The notes: generated by a model from the letters alone, not told the origin. Positions 32,492-44,599 are shown, counted from the first letter of the stretch. The stretch is DNA of 64,000 bases from Diospyros lotus (GCF_014633365.1 NC_068345.1:10176058-10240057), one strand, 5' to 3'. Translations and numbers: made by a program.

Positions 32492-35073
32492 TGGTCTCAA
32501 CTATTAATTTGATTCTTCCTTTGCTCCCATAAACATTGACTAAACCACTGCTAAGAATCAAGTAGATCACTTAGGGGGGTCGGACAAAATGATCATTGTT
32601 GGTTTGGTCCAAAGCACGTATTATCTATTTAGGAAGAAGATATAACGTCTATTTTGTAATTTCATGAACTTTTTATGTGTGTTTTTTTACGATATACAGC
32701 TACTATGCTTTTAGAATTTTTTAAAAATTAAAAGATATCAAATCAGGCGAATAAATAAAAAAATAAATTTTATTTATTTGTTATATTAAAGATTCTAATT
32801 TATAAGAATAATCAAATAAGACAAATAAATAAAAATGAAATTTTATTTATTTATTCCATATGAGTGTGGACTAAAGGTTTTATTAAACATTAATGAGGTG
32901 AAGAATTAAATTAAATGAATAAAATATTATTCATTTAATAATTTTGGATATTCAACAAAAACAAAAAAAAATGAAAGAGAAAAAACGAAATTGGGTTGGC
33001 CAAGTGACTACACTAGTGACTAGCTTGCTAGTGTATGAAGAGGTCATACTTGTCTTATCTAAGGACCCGACCCGAGTCCATGGGCTTCCTAAAGGGCTTT
33101 ATTGAGTCAATTAAGGTTTGGAGAAACCCTTGTTGGAAATGCCCTATTTTTTTCTCTTTATTTCTTTTTTTTCTTTATCATTTCCAATTATTGCCATTAC
33201 TTTCAACCACCATTTCCTTTCATGTTCTTCAATCCAACCGTTACCTTACTTTATTCCTCTTATTTCATTCATACGTGCCACCAATCCATTGATTTTTTGA
33301 CTATCAACGTTAGTCTAATATATTGAATTTTTAGATAATTTGAAAAATTAAGATTTATTATTTCAAATAAACAAAAATGGACTTATTGGTAATTTTGTAT
33401 TATTTAAGGACATTTTGGTAAAACTACCAAGGCTTGAGACTTTTTTTTGTTGGACTAGGGGTATTTTGGTAATTTGCATAGAGCCTTTATTCAATGAAAA
33501 TTTTCAAAGTATGGGACCTTAGTGTAAATTTGTCAAAGATTGTTGGGGTTGAATAATTCTCAAGAATTTTCAAGATTTAAGTGAAAGCTTAAATTGTTCT
33601 AGGTCTAGGCATAATTTACAAAAGTCATCAGTGTAATATATCAAAGGCAGAGCTCTAGAAATAATAGGCTAAACTGGAATTAACCAAACTTGAGAATTAA
33701 AAGTGTAATTTTTCAAAAATCTGCAACTTGTTGCCAATGGTCAAATCCCAAGAACCAACCTAGGTAGGAAAAAGAAATAGATTGATAGTGCCCTATGGGC
33801 ATAGCGCAATAGTTGAAATCGTACATGTGTTGATTTTAAAGAGTTTTGGATTTTAGCCGCTATATAGTCGATTACAGCTCCTGTATTCGAATCTTGTTAC
33901 TGAATTTCATGATTAACCTCTTTTACAAAAATCTCGAGACTGAGCTGCGGAGGGCCCTTAAGGTGAGAGATTTCACTTTTTGGTTCCAAAGAAACAAATT
34001 GATAGTTGAGATCTAAAGATTTAAATTAAAGTAGAGATTGGTATTTTGGGGGAGCAAAATCGATTATGTGTCAATTAGTTTTGAAGAGTTTTAATCGAGG
34101 GTTTTGGTAAAAGAGATCAAAAGCAAGATATTTGTACAAAATAGAGAGAAAAAATTATGTTTTGAGCGATTTTTACGCTTGTAGGAAAAATAGGGAATTT
34201 GTTGAAAAAACTAGTCAAACGAGATAAAAATGTCTTACTTGACTAAAAAAGAAAAATAAAAAAAAATGCGAGGAAAAGACGGGATTTCAAAAAGTTGGAA
34301 ACTGGCACCATCATAAAAAATTTCTTAATTTTTCTTCAAATGTAATCAAGGTATTAGGTATGAATATTTTATTAGCATATTTGGTAGACATTTTAAAAAT
34401 ATATTTTTTAGAATTACATAAATATTAATATAAAATTTTTAGAAATTAAAGAGAATAACATTAGCTAGTTTATTTCTTATAATGGTGTCTTCCTTTTTCC
34501 TTTTCTTTTTTTTTTTTTTTTTTTTTTTTGCTAACTAAGATAATCAAAGAATGGAAAAATTCACACAACAAAACAGCTAGAGATGTAGGAAGTTTTGGTC
34601 CCTACATCTCAATTTTTTTTTTTTTTTCTATCTCAATTGTTGGAGGGCAAAAAATAGGGTTCGGTGGATAACGGATGAAAAGTTTTTCTAATTATTCGTA
34701 GTTCATTGAAATATTATTGTTTCTCTTAAGCGACGATTCTAAACTTAATCTTTTATAAAATGATTAAGGCTAATATATTAGCAACCATTTCGATTTCATT
34801 TCATTATTATTTTCTTTTTCAAATGATAATGAGATCCATCCTCCAGACATTTCCATTTCCAGGTCAACCCTCGTGCTAAATGCACAATGGTAAGAGTAAA
34901 TTTGAACTTTTACAAAATCGTTACAAGCTACTATAATCAACTTATGAAAATAAAATTTTTGATCGTCATTCAATCCATTCTCCTCTCTTCCACCCATTTT
35001 CATTTAGTCAGGTCTCACAAACACAGTAAGAGAACAGACTTTATGAACTCATTTTATTTGATATAGAACAAAA
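32492..35073. other. Intergenic DNA downstream of the neprosin gene
   Basis: No gene is supported. Visible items are short T-rich or A-rich runs (for example a long T run at about 34507-34529 and another at 34611-34628), overlapping low-complexity ORFs at 33035-33326, and a possible SINE at about 33789-33985. The last part (34700-35073) probably includes the 3' UTR of the neprosin gene. Confidence 0.5.
33789..33985 (+). mobile_element. Possible tRNA-derived SINE
   Basis: A box A-like ATAGCGCAATAGTTGAAA (about 33801-33818) and a box B-like TATTCGAATCT (33884-33894) occur in the right order. They are preceded by GTGCCCTATGGGC and followed by 'GAGCTGCGGAGGGCCC', phrasing I associate with plant SINEs. 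The distance between boxes (about 85 bp) is longer than usual, so an internal insertion would be needed. No TSD was found. Confidence 0.4.
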
Positions 35074-36991
35074 TCAGTGACAATTTGCAGAAAATCCAGG
35101 TCCCCCATAGTAAAAACTTACTCCAAAGGGAGTTTTCCAGTTTGTTCGGACATGGAGATCATAGCAAGAATGATGTGAAACCAAGGGTATAAGATTGTCC
35201 GGCTCTCGCTCTCTCTCACTCTCATCAACCATTTTGAGGCTACGAAAATAGCTGGCTTTGCCATAGCCTTCGCTGGAGAAATGGCCACTTCCCATTTGAG
35301 TTGTGGTGTGCTGTCTTGGTGGTTTTTTGTTTATAATTTCTCCACCCCATGCCAGCAAAGTAGCACTCTTACCCAGCCCGTTGAAGAGGGATCCCGGCCA
35401 ATACCCCAAGTCTACACCTTGCAGTTGAAGCCACCAATTTCCAGTGTTCTTGTCCTGCCAAATTATCACCACTCTTAAACAATTAAACAAAATAGTAAAC
35501 ACTTCAATGTAATGATATGAATGTTTGTTACCCTTTTTACGGATACCGAGATTTCGAACTGAGCTCCATTGTAGGTGGAAACTCCTGAAATTGGAGAACC
35601 CAACGCAAACCTTTGATTTGTCTGTACAAACCCAGGGCAGCGGAGATCATTGCATCCGGTTGCTTGGCCAGCGTCTCTCTGGCAATAATCATCCCAAAAT
35701 AGTTTCACAAGTGTACCTAATTTGTCTCACAAGTTCTAAACAATAGACAAAGAGTAACCAAACTTACCGACCAATACGTAAAAAATCTTGTTTTGTTGTC
35801 ACCGTATAACCTGGGATTTACCTGTGAACAGACACCAACCATTGACATATCTAATATAAGACGATGTAATTAAATTATGATGACATGTAGATGCAATGTA
35901 CTTGTGAACAAGTTAGCTAGGAATGAATTGACCTACCATCCATCCAGCTTCAATAATATCTATTTTTGATAGGACGTTGGGGTCTATTGATACAACCAAA
36001 ATATACGACGAACTAAATTCCTTTGCCTCTGTGATAGGATTCCATACGTTAATTTCTGCACGTGCTCCGTGATAAACACCTTCACGTTGAGCTAATTGGA
36101 CATACTAAGAAGAAGAAGAAACAAACCCTAATTAAAGCCACATCGTAATAATCAAAAGACAACTCCGATGACTCAACGCATCTCTTATTTGTTTGTAAAA
36201 TGTTGAATAAAGTTTAAAACATACCTCACGACCACGAGGTAGTATCCAAAGGCTGTCGTTAAATTGGGTTCCATCAAAAGAAAAAGGAGCTTGATAGACA
36301 TCTGCGTTTGAAGTCCTCCTAATGGGGATAGTTCCTTCAGGACATTCTCCATATTGATGCCAGCTTTGAACGAGTCCGGGTGGAAGTTGACGGTCGAATG
36401 ACTCATTTGAATATGAACTGGACTTGGTCTTCTCATTATGGGAGGAGGAACTTGGAATTAGTCCCTAAACTCGTATCTTTGATCAAAAAGTATTTTTTTT
36501 TTAATAAAAATGAAACAAAAAGGAAACCTGCAAGTCGTTGATTAGTGGATGGTCAAATGCAGGTTGTTTGTAAATATTGACGCATTCAATCACTTCACCA
36601 TCTTCGCTCTGTTGGAGAAACAAAAATGAGAATTACAGAATTAGTCCCAATAATTCATTTATAATTACGTATTATACCTTTAGGTCTATGGAAACCTGAC
36701 GAGGGGCAACCATCTTCCCCTTTGCCCATTCCCTTTCTTCTTAATCGCCGAACAAAATAAACAAAAATTTTGAATAATTTCTGAAAGGTTTTGAAAAAGA
36801 AATGAAAGACAAAAGGGAGTATAAACAAATTAAAGAAAGCAGTGGTTAGGGATAACCTCTATGATCTTGATTGTGTGGTTGAAGTCGGAATAATGGCCCC
36901 CAACACATCCTTGAGTCATCACCAGGAGGAGGATGGTCACCAATCCTAACACGCAGCACCAAGCTTCAAATCTTTTCTTCTGATCAGCCAT
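35074..36991 (-). CDS. Neprosin-domain protein (DUF239 family), 8 exons
   Basis: Exons on the minus strand: 36991-36857, about 36713 or 36719-36678, 36608-36528, 36464-36225, 36104-35937, 35821-35768, 35678-35532, 35454-35074; all introns are GT..AG and phase 0. The product is about 414 residues, normal for the family. Residues 1-10 are charged and 11-32 form a hydrophobic signal peptide ('CCVLGLVTILLLVM'), so it is probably secreted. The neprosin activation peptide follows ('IDLKSEDGEVIECVNIYKQP', 'AFDHPLIND', then 'ECPEGTIPIRRT'). The neprosin domain runs from 'VYHGARAEINVWNP' and 'EFSSSYILVV' through 'INPRLYGD'-like 'VNPRLYGDNKTRFFTYWS', 'GCNDLRCPGFVQT', 'TGNWWLQ', 'GYWPGSLF' to the C-terminal 'FYYGGPGFSANC'. 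Neprosins are glutamic prolyl peptidases; which glutamates are catalytic here was not proven. The start of exon 2 is uncertain by 6 bases. Confidence 0.88.
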
Positions 36992-37058
36992 GTGAATGTG
37001 ATCGAATACAAACCCTATGCCAATGCCCCACTATTTCACTACTGGTTTCTTCAACCCC

Positions 37059-37064
37059 TTATAT
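37059..37064 (-). promoter_or_regulatory. Candidate TATA box of the neprosin gene
   Basis: On the minus strand CAATATAAGGGG lies about 70 bp upstream of the ATG at 36991, a plausible distance for a TATA box with a short 5' UTR. No other core element was identified. Confidence 0.4.
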
Positions 37065-37080
37065 TGTGAACCAAACTATG

Positions 37081-37215
37081 GCCAATTTTGGTAGGATTCA
37101 ATATAGCAAGAAATATTCTCTTTTATATCAAATATTCAGTTCATTAAGAGCCAATCTTGGTAGGATTCAATATAGCAAGAAATATTCTCTTTTATATCAA
37201 ATATTCAGTTCATTA
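37081..37215. repeat. Two-copy tandem duplication, 69-bp period
   Basis: Units 37081-37146 and 37150-37215 both read from GCCAATNTTGGTAGG to ATTCAGTTCATTA and differ at about one position. It lies right upstream of the neprosin gene, so each copy could carry promoter elements. High identity suggests a recent event. Confidence 0.9.
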
Positions 37216-37216
37216 T

Positions 37217-37930
37217 TAAAAGCATTAAACATCTCCAACCCACTCCCAAATTTGGGGTTAAAAGCATCTCCAACCCACCCCGAAATTTTCCCAAATTTGG
37301 GGTGAAATGCCCTCCAACCCACCCCAAAATCCCACCTCAAATTTGGGGTAAGTGAATAATGCACTGTTCACTTACCCCAAAAGTGGGGTAATGTGTTTAT
37401 CCTCATTTTGCCCTCCCATTTTAAGTATAACAAATTTTAATTCCTTTTGTATCATTTTTTATATATTTTTACATCTTTATATTTACTTATTATTAGTATT
37501 AATAATATTAATAACTTTTAACTAATTAATAAATAATTATTATTAAATGTACTAAATTAAAAATTACTAAATAAAAGTCACAGACAAGATGATTAGAAAA
37601 GTGTCGAATAAACACTATAACATCATAAATTTTGAAAATTAAAGTTTTCAAAATTTAGATACTACATAAACAAAAACATTAATTTAATAATTTGAAAAAT
37701 CATTTCTGGATCCTCTAATATTATCCAAAGAAACTGGAGCTACTTTGAGATCTATCACCTTGTTGTTGAGTATTTTTAATTTTTTAATTTTTATAATAAT
37801 AAAGATAAAGAAAAAAAATACTATTCCTTATTTTGGAGTAAAGGGTTGGAGAGCATTTTATCCTTACCCCAAATTTGGGATAAGTTTTACCCCAAATCTG
37901 AGTCAAAGGGTTAGAAATGCTCTTTTAAGA
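37217..37930. mobile_element. MITE-like inverted repeat with CATCTCCAACCC ends
   Basis: The left side has three related blocks (about 37217, 37260 and 37304) of the form AAAGCATCTCCAACCCAC...AAATTTGGGGT. The right side (about 37845-37926) has the inverted form, CCCCAAATTTGGGA and GGGTTAGAAATGCTCTTTT. The interior is AT-rich. This looks like a foldback element with duplicated subterminal blocks, possibly PIF/Harbinger-like. Exact ends and TSD were not settled. Confidence 0.5.
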
Positions 37931-40212
37931 CACAATAAATGCGAATTTCACCATTGGGTTCAAAATAAAGTGAGGTAATATTAACACACTTAAAATTATC
38001 GGTATCATTTATATTTGATGTGTTACTTACTCTCCAATACATTTAAACTAATAAGTCAACTATAAAAGAATTAATTCAAAATAATACATCGATACGAGAT
38101 AATAGAGGATTATTATTAAAAAATATAACTTCTTTTACATTAGATATTATCAAAATGATGTGTCGGTGATTTTTAAGCATTTATTATGAGATTACAAATA
38201 ACTAGTTGTGAATATAAAATTTTCACCATCTATAGTATAGATATAAAAACTTCTCAATCTAGAAAGAGTAAATGATTCTTGTCCACACATAATGATTTTA
38301 TTTTATTTTTTTATCTAGATATAGAGTTTTATGCCTAAAAATAAATTATTCTAACCTTTAAATTTGCTCATTCCTGTTACCAAGTTTAAGCCTATGATAT
38401 CTCATCTGTGAAATGATGTTTTTTTTTTTTAATTTTACTTTTGAGTCTTTAAAATTGCTTAATTTATCAATGTGTTTTTTGTATTATTCTGTGAATATCT
38501 ATATGACAAGAAAAAAACAAGGTTATGATTTATAGTAGAAAAATAATTTTAAATAACATTTTATATTCTTTATATTAAACTGATTAGATATGCAAATTAA
38601 ATGAAGAATTAAATACAAAAAAGAATGTGTAAAGACCCAAAAGTTAGGGAATTTTGAATTTTTAGACATTAAATAAAGTGAAATAAAATAAAATAAATAA
38701 AATTTCACTTACTTATATACCTAGCTACATGTATATAAATTTCAGTAAATCACATAGACACCCTCTACAATTTAATCCTTTTACACGAATACTGTTTATA
38801 TTTTAAAATTGGGCTTGAAAGTCCTTCATGTATTAAATTCTTTTCTTGAAAGTTTGACTCATTATTTCGTAAACTGGCTTGATTAGAGGGTCGTAAGCAT
38901 GCCCGATTAGAAATTCGTGATTAGGTCGTGAACAGGTTCATTTATAAATATATTAATAAATTTATTTATAATTTTATAAATATATTACTTTATGATTAGA
39001 TAATATATGTATATATTTTATAAATATATTATTTAACATAAATACATATACATATCATTATATCATATCAAAGTGGTATTTATTTATTAAATTTAGTGGG
39101 AGTGGTCTCCAAAAAAGCCTAACTAGATTCTTCATCTATTCCTGTCCTCTCCATTCTCTAGTTTCTCGTGCATTCGACCCATTCATTGCTTGTTCTTTTT
39201 TCTTTTTTTTTCTCTAACAAACAATAATGACTTCGCCTTCACCTTGTTCAGCTCACTAACTTTTTCTTTCCTTCTCCTTTAAGAACGACTAATGGTATGT
39301 TCTTCACTTTTATTCAATCAAAAGTTATTTTTGTTCTTCTTTAATCGGAAATCAACAAATGAAAATCTTCTTCTTCTTCTTCTTTTTTGTTATAGACTGT
39401 GCACGCATATAGACAGATAGATATAGAGAAAAACCCTGATCTGGGTTTGGTCGCCACCATTTTCACTATGTTGAATTATATATGTAGAGAGAGTGAGAAA
39501 AAACCTAAGAAAATTGAACCCAAATGATCTACATTTGGTTGCCCCAAATTTGTGTTCAAGCTCTTGTCGAATCGAGCTCGAGCTTGAACCCATACACTTA
39601 CTCACCGAACCGAGCCTAAGTTCATCAAAACTCAATTCGACTCGAGCTGATTGAAACATTAATTAAAATTATGTAATTTTGTGTCAAAATAATAATGATT
39701 AAATTATATCAAAATAAATTTAACTACAAAAAAGAGCAAAAAAATCCAAAAAAGCGCAATGAACTAAAAAGCACAATTAAAACGAATTTTAAAATATAAA
39801 AAATATTTGCACAAATGCGTCAAACTATGTAAGCATATTTAAAATGCCATGGACTGGCCGAAATGGGCAGCCCATGCATAGCAACATGCAACAGAAAGGG
39901 AGAGGCCCAACCCAAGGGCTGGCCCATTAAAGGAATTCTATTTTGGAATTTTTCTTGTTCATCTCCAAAGCCGGAAACCCTTTTTCCCTTCCGTTAAATC
40001 TTCTAGTGTGGTCACTTGCCTATCTTTCCCTTAAATTTTAGTTTGAGACACTAATGATATAGTGTTTCATAGGCATTAAATATATATATTTTTTTTAATT
40101 TAGGCGACTTTTTTTATTAATTTTAAGAAACTACATTCGCTATTTTTAAAATATAATTACATTGGGTTTCCCCTAAATTTATTTATAATTATTTATAATG
40201 TTCTTACACTGA
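37931..40212. other. AT-rich intergenic DNA
   Basis: No gene is supported. ORFs at 38523-38708 and 39390-39659 lack any recognisable domain. The 39545-39655 stretch (ATCGAGCTCGAGCTTGAACC, then CAATTCGACTCGAGCTGATT) resembles a decayed repeat common in plant genomes, but I cannot define its ends. Confidence 0.5.
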
Positions 40213-40914
40213 ATTATAATAGGGCAAATTATGAAAATAACTTAAAGCTTTTTGCAAACTTACAATTTTATTCAATCCTTTAAATTTTGGCAATTAGCTC
40301 TAAATTGACTCAATTAGGTGTAATTTTATCCAACACGTAAAATCAATTTAGAGGGAGTATGTTTAACTTAACTTGGCATGTCATGTGTCATATAATAATA
40401 ATATTTCTGGAATCTACATTAAAAAAAAAAAAGATAAAATGTAACTTGAGTTTGGTTTAACCTAAGTTGTTAAACCCTAAGTTGTTAAACCAAACTTAGC
40501 TTGGAACTTAGGATATTAGAATTGTGAAAAGCAATCCAAAAGAGGGTGAAAGTGACTTGGAAGATATTGAGGAATCGAAAGAGGAATTAGAGCTTCGGAA
40601 TAGAAAGAGACAACACCATCATTGTCCACACAGGCACAAGAATTAAAGACAATCCATTGACTCTGGTTCGATGATGAAAAGGAGATGCAAAGAAAGCATG
40701 GGCCTATTTCATAACAAGAAAAAAAGGTAAGTTGTCCTTGTGCTTCACTAAGACACGAAACCCTAGCATTCTTCATTCTCTGTTCTATTTGCTAAGGCAC
40801 AAAAGTAGTGGTTTCAAATGAGTTTCTTGGTTTGGGGGTGATGGCATCGAATGAGCATTTTAGCACATCTTTTGCAAAGTAATATTTTCTAGTTAAATGT
40901 TTTCATTAATATGC

Positions 40915-41065
40915 ATTAGGGTTTTAAATTTGGGGAAATAGTAATTAGGGTTTGGAAATTGAGGATTTTGCAATTAGGGCTTCGAAATTTAAGATTTTGT
41001 AATTAGGGTTTCCAAAATGGGGGATTTTGTAAGTAGGGTTTTGAAATTGGAGATTTTGTAATTAC
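40915..41065. repeat. Minisatellite of ~30 bp, about five copies
   Basis: Repeating form TAATTAGGGTTT followed by GAAATTGAGGATTTTG, with changes between copies, period 29-30 bp. It sits just inside the left arm of the Mutator-like element. TTAGGGTTT is telomere-like by composition, but the period is not 7, so it is not a telomeric repeat. Confidence 0.75.
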
Positions 41066-41599
41066 TGTTGGAGAGAACTTTTAATTATGGTTTCATTGAT
41101 GGGGGTTTAAATGGCATGTGATTAAGGTTTGTTGTTATTTGTTATAATGTCGTTTATGTGTAATTGGTTTTATAGTTTGTAATTGGATTTATATTGGGAG
41201 ATCTTTTAATTATGTTTTCATTAATTAAGGAGGGTTATTTAAATTAAAGGCATGAAATTAGGTATTTGTTATAATGATGTTTATGGGTAATTAGTTTTAT
41301 AGTTTGTAATTGGATTTATATTGATATTGTTGTTTGTGGTTTTGATATAACAGTTGCCCTGTGGACGTGTACATTGGTGGTAAATTCAATAAGGGTCCAT
41401 TGGCTACACATGTTGGTGGTATCTATGTTGTATAAATAGAGTTTTGATGATCGTTTTGTTTTACAAGATACTTCAATAAATGTATACTCCTTAAACATAT
41501 AATTTTTTGACCATTTACATCTATTAAAGATTTTAAATATTTTCGTTAATCGTTAATGATTTTGTTATAAATTGTCAACCATTTTCGTTATAATTGTCA

Positions 41600-42230
41600 A
41601 CTCTTTCAATATGTCAATGGGTTCTATCGCAAAAAATTAAACGACTAACTATATACTTAATTTTTGCAGGTTGAATTTTGAATTAAATGACTTCAACGAC
41701 TATATTAAATGAGAAAGGCTGAAAAGACCATAAATAGGAGTTCATTTGAAATTCAAGAGAAATTGATGAAATTGAGCTTTCAAGTTTATAACATTGTATA
41801 CTCTAAAGCTTTTGTGCTTTATTGTTTCTCACTCTCATTTTACCATCAAGACTATTGTTCATATTTGTAAAAAAAATTTCAAGCCGTGTTTTAAATAAAC
41901 TTCAAAAAGAGTAGTGTAAGATTTAATTCTCTTGTTATTTCTCTTGAATTGTATTCTTCCTAGTGAGTATTGGTAGAAGAACTAGCATGAGTTGCTAGCT
42001 GGTTAATATAGTAAAGTTTGAAATCTTTAGTTAGGAGACTAGAGTAAAGGATGTAGGTTGGATAGAGTTAAACCACTCTAAAATCTTGTGTCAATTGCTT
42101 GTTTTGATTTTTATCTTTTCACATTTATCTCACTATTTTCATAAACACATTACTTAGGTAGAGGGCAATAGAAAAATATTATTTCTAGATTCTTTTGAGT
42201 ATAATAACAACATATTAAATGGTCCACAGT
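41600..42230 (+). mobile_element. SIRE-like LTR fragment inside the Mutator-like element
   Basis: The region contains 'GTTAAACCACTCTAAAATCTTGTG', broken here as GTTAAACCACTCTAAAATCT, the reverse complement of the 'agagtggtttagctcaa' block at 18455 and 1530. It also contains 'TTCTCTTGTTATTTCTCTTG' and 'GGTAGAGGGCAATAG'. I read it as part of a Copia LTR in plus orientation, carried or captured between the arms. Confidence 0.5.
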
Positions 42231-42968
42231 ACATTAGACCCTATTGATGTTAAAAGTCATAGAAGATGTGTCAAAATGCCCATTTGATGTCATTGGCCCA
42301 TAATAAGAAGCTCATTTGAAACCATTACTTTTATGCATTAACGCTAATTCGAAACCATACTAGGAAGCTCATTTGAAACCATTACTTTCATGCCTTAGCG
42401 AACAGAATAGAGAATGAATAATGCTAAGGTTTCATGCCTTAGTGAAGTTAAAGGACAACTTACTTTTTTTCTTACTATGAACTAGGCCAATACTTCTTTT
42501 GTGTCTCCCTATTATTATTGAACTGCAATCAATGGATTATCTTCCTTTCTTATACTTGTGTAAACCATGATAGCGTTGTCCCTTTTCGTTGCAAAGCCTT
42601 CAATTCCTCTTTCAATTACTCAATGTCTTCCAAGTCGTTCTCTTCTTCTTCCAGCCTACATTTTACAATTCTAAAACCCTAAGTTCTAAGTTGAGTTTGG
42701 TTTAACATCCTAGGTTAAATCAAACTCAAGTTACAATTTTTTTTTTTTTTTTTTACTTATGTGTACATATGAATTTTATAAATATTATTATTATATAATA
42801 CTTGACATGTCAAGTCAGTTTGAACATATTTCTTCAAATTTAATTTTATTTATTGGATAAAATTATATCCAAGACAACTTAGACCTAATTACTAAAATTA
42901 AAAAGATTAAATAAAATTGCAAATTCATGAAAAATTTAAGTTATTTTCCTAATTTGACCATTATAATA

Positions 42969-43369
42969 TTATAAGATATATTGAATTCCCCATAAATAAA
43001 AAATAACTTTGTGCATATAAGGAATATGGTTAAAAATAAAGTAAAATAAGGTATTTTTTTCTTGAAAATAGTGAATGCCATCATTGTTTCTAAAGTTGAT
43101 TTTTTTTATACACAAAAAATTAAAATAATATATGAAAAAAATATGTGAGACATCAACAAAATTATCTTTTTCTTATGAAAGAATAATGAATTTCATTATA
43201 AACTCTACAATAAAGAGTTTTAAAATTGCTATACGTAATAACTTATGAATCATAAATATGGCTTCAGCCTTCACCCGAACAAAGATAAAAATGCTCGTAT
43301 CTCTGGAAAGTGTAATTATGAAGAACACCTACTAACGTAATGGGCATCGTAGTTGAGGGTTACTAGAAA
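42969..43369. other. Probable upstream region of the plus-strand gene
   Basis: AT-rich, with a TATAAA-like ATTATAAACTC at about 43195-43205. No coding region is present. It could be promoter sequence for the leader exon proposed at 43370. Confidence 0.3.
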
Positions 43370-43511
43370 AAGGGTTCACTCTCGCAGCTGAGCTCTACTT
43401 GTTTGAACCTCTCTCTGGACTCAAATTCCAAATCATCTCCCATCATCACTTATTCACACCGCGTACACCCAAAAAAACAAACCGACAAGAGAGAGAAGAG
43501 AAGAGAGAGAG
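43370..43511 (+). other. Candidate 5' UTR exon of the small conserved gene
   Basis: This block is compositionally unlike its surroundings: CT-rich, then purine-rich (AGAGAGAAGAGAAGAGAGAG), ending at a possible splice donor GAG|GTCAGAATC at about 43510. Plant first exons often look like this. The next supported exon is at 56610-57110. The link is inferred and needs transcript evidence. An alternative start is the TATA box at 52465. Confidence 0.35.
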
Positions 43512-43655
43512 GTCAGAATCTCAGATCTTTACTCTTCTTCATGTGTTTGTTCATGGCTTTGGATTCTAGAACATTATTATTCATTGCTTGTTTTCTGAAT
43601 CCTTAAACAACATGGGGGGCATGATTATTCTTATTATTTATACTATTCGTCGACT

Positions 43656-43683
43656 CCCCCCCCCCCCCCCCCCCCCCCCCCCC
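43656..43683 (+). repeat. Homopolymer of 28 C
   Basis: An uninterrupted run of 28 cytosines, followed by TTCTCTCTCTCCCGGGATC. On the other strand this is a run of 28 G, able to form G-quadruplexes. Length may be inaccurate because such runs are hard to sequence. Confidence 0.9.
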
Positions 43684-44599
43684 TTCTCTCTCTCCCGGGA
43701 TCTTTTGTGATGATAAGCCCAAATAGTCTCTTTAGAATCCACGCAAATTTTATGTTATGTGGTTTTGGGATGTGGACAAATCATGTTTTTTTTCCCGACC
43801 CATTGCTTATTTTGTTTGTGTATCTTAGTTTTTGGCTTTTATCTTTACGGATTCAATATGGGTTTCTGTTCTTGATTGGGTAAGTGGATTCGGGATGGTT
43901 GTCGGCCATTTTGGGGTCTATTGTTGGTTGGGTTATGGATGTAATGTTCAATTTTGGATGAAGTTTCGGTGAAAATTTTCAATAAATAATGATTTGTGCT
44001 TGTATGCAGTTTGTCTACCTGCATATTTCGCTGAAACTCAATATTCCTTCGGTAGGTTTCATGGATAATATGTTGCACATAATTTGCTTGTAGAAAAGTG
44101 GAATAAGAAAATACATAGGGTCAAAATCGCCATTAGGTGCTTCACAACCCTTCTTGGAATTTCAACTTTGAGCTCTGACCATGGCAATCTTTCAATGTTC
44201 ATACGCACACGTTCTATTATTGCCATTTGATTCCAGATTCTATGAAAGACTCTGTTTTAATGGTGTGAACTTTTCAATAGACTCTTCATTGCCCCACATG
44301 TTTCAGGTGTTAGATAATGGGCATAAACAAGCATAATGTCTGCAGAAGTTGCTATTGTTTGGTCATACTGCCGGTCCTTTAGTTCTCCTGTTTAATCATT
44401 AGTAACTTGAAAAAGAAAAGCACTACAAATGAGAGCTTCTGATATATTGTATATTGATGACTATAGGACTCTCCAGCTGAGATGATGTCATTGGGAAATT
44501 CTGTTTGGTCATATCTTGTCTACATGTGAATTGTTATTATTTTAGCTATACCAAGAAATGATCAACTTAGATATGTAGGATTAATTGTTTAAAAAGAAA

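Larger units (their letters stand above)
40222..42959. mobile_element. Mutator-like element with ~600-bp terminal inverted repeats
   Basis: The left arm (40222 to about 40830) and the right arm (about 42350-42959) are inverted copies. The left starts GGGCAAATTATGAAAATAAC; the right end on the other strand starts GGTCAAATTAGGAAAATAAC. Similarity continues through 'GTAACTTGAGTTTG', 'GACTTGGAAGA' and 'CACTAAG' blocks. The 9-bp flanks are identical, ATTATAATA (40213-40221 and 42960-42968). No transposase is present. The interior holds an LTR-like fragment (about 41600-42230) and a 30-bp minisatellite. Confidence 0.9.

Noticed and set aside
33035..33326. Three overlapping ORFs in three frames
   Set aside because: T-rich DNA open in all frames gives Phe/Leu/Ser-rich peptides with no domain.
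35281..35746. Plus-strand ORFs opposite the neprosin gene
   Set aside because: Antisense shadows of exons that have clear neprosin motifs and consistent splice sites on the minus strand.
39390..39659. An 89-codon minus-strand ORF
   Set aside because: Overlaps a decayed repeat with CGAGCTCGAGC words; no family and no exon-like context.
40915..41065. TTAGGGTTT words considered as interstitial telomere
   Set aside because: The period is about 30 bp, with one telomere-like word per unit; a true telomeric array would have a 7-bp period.
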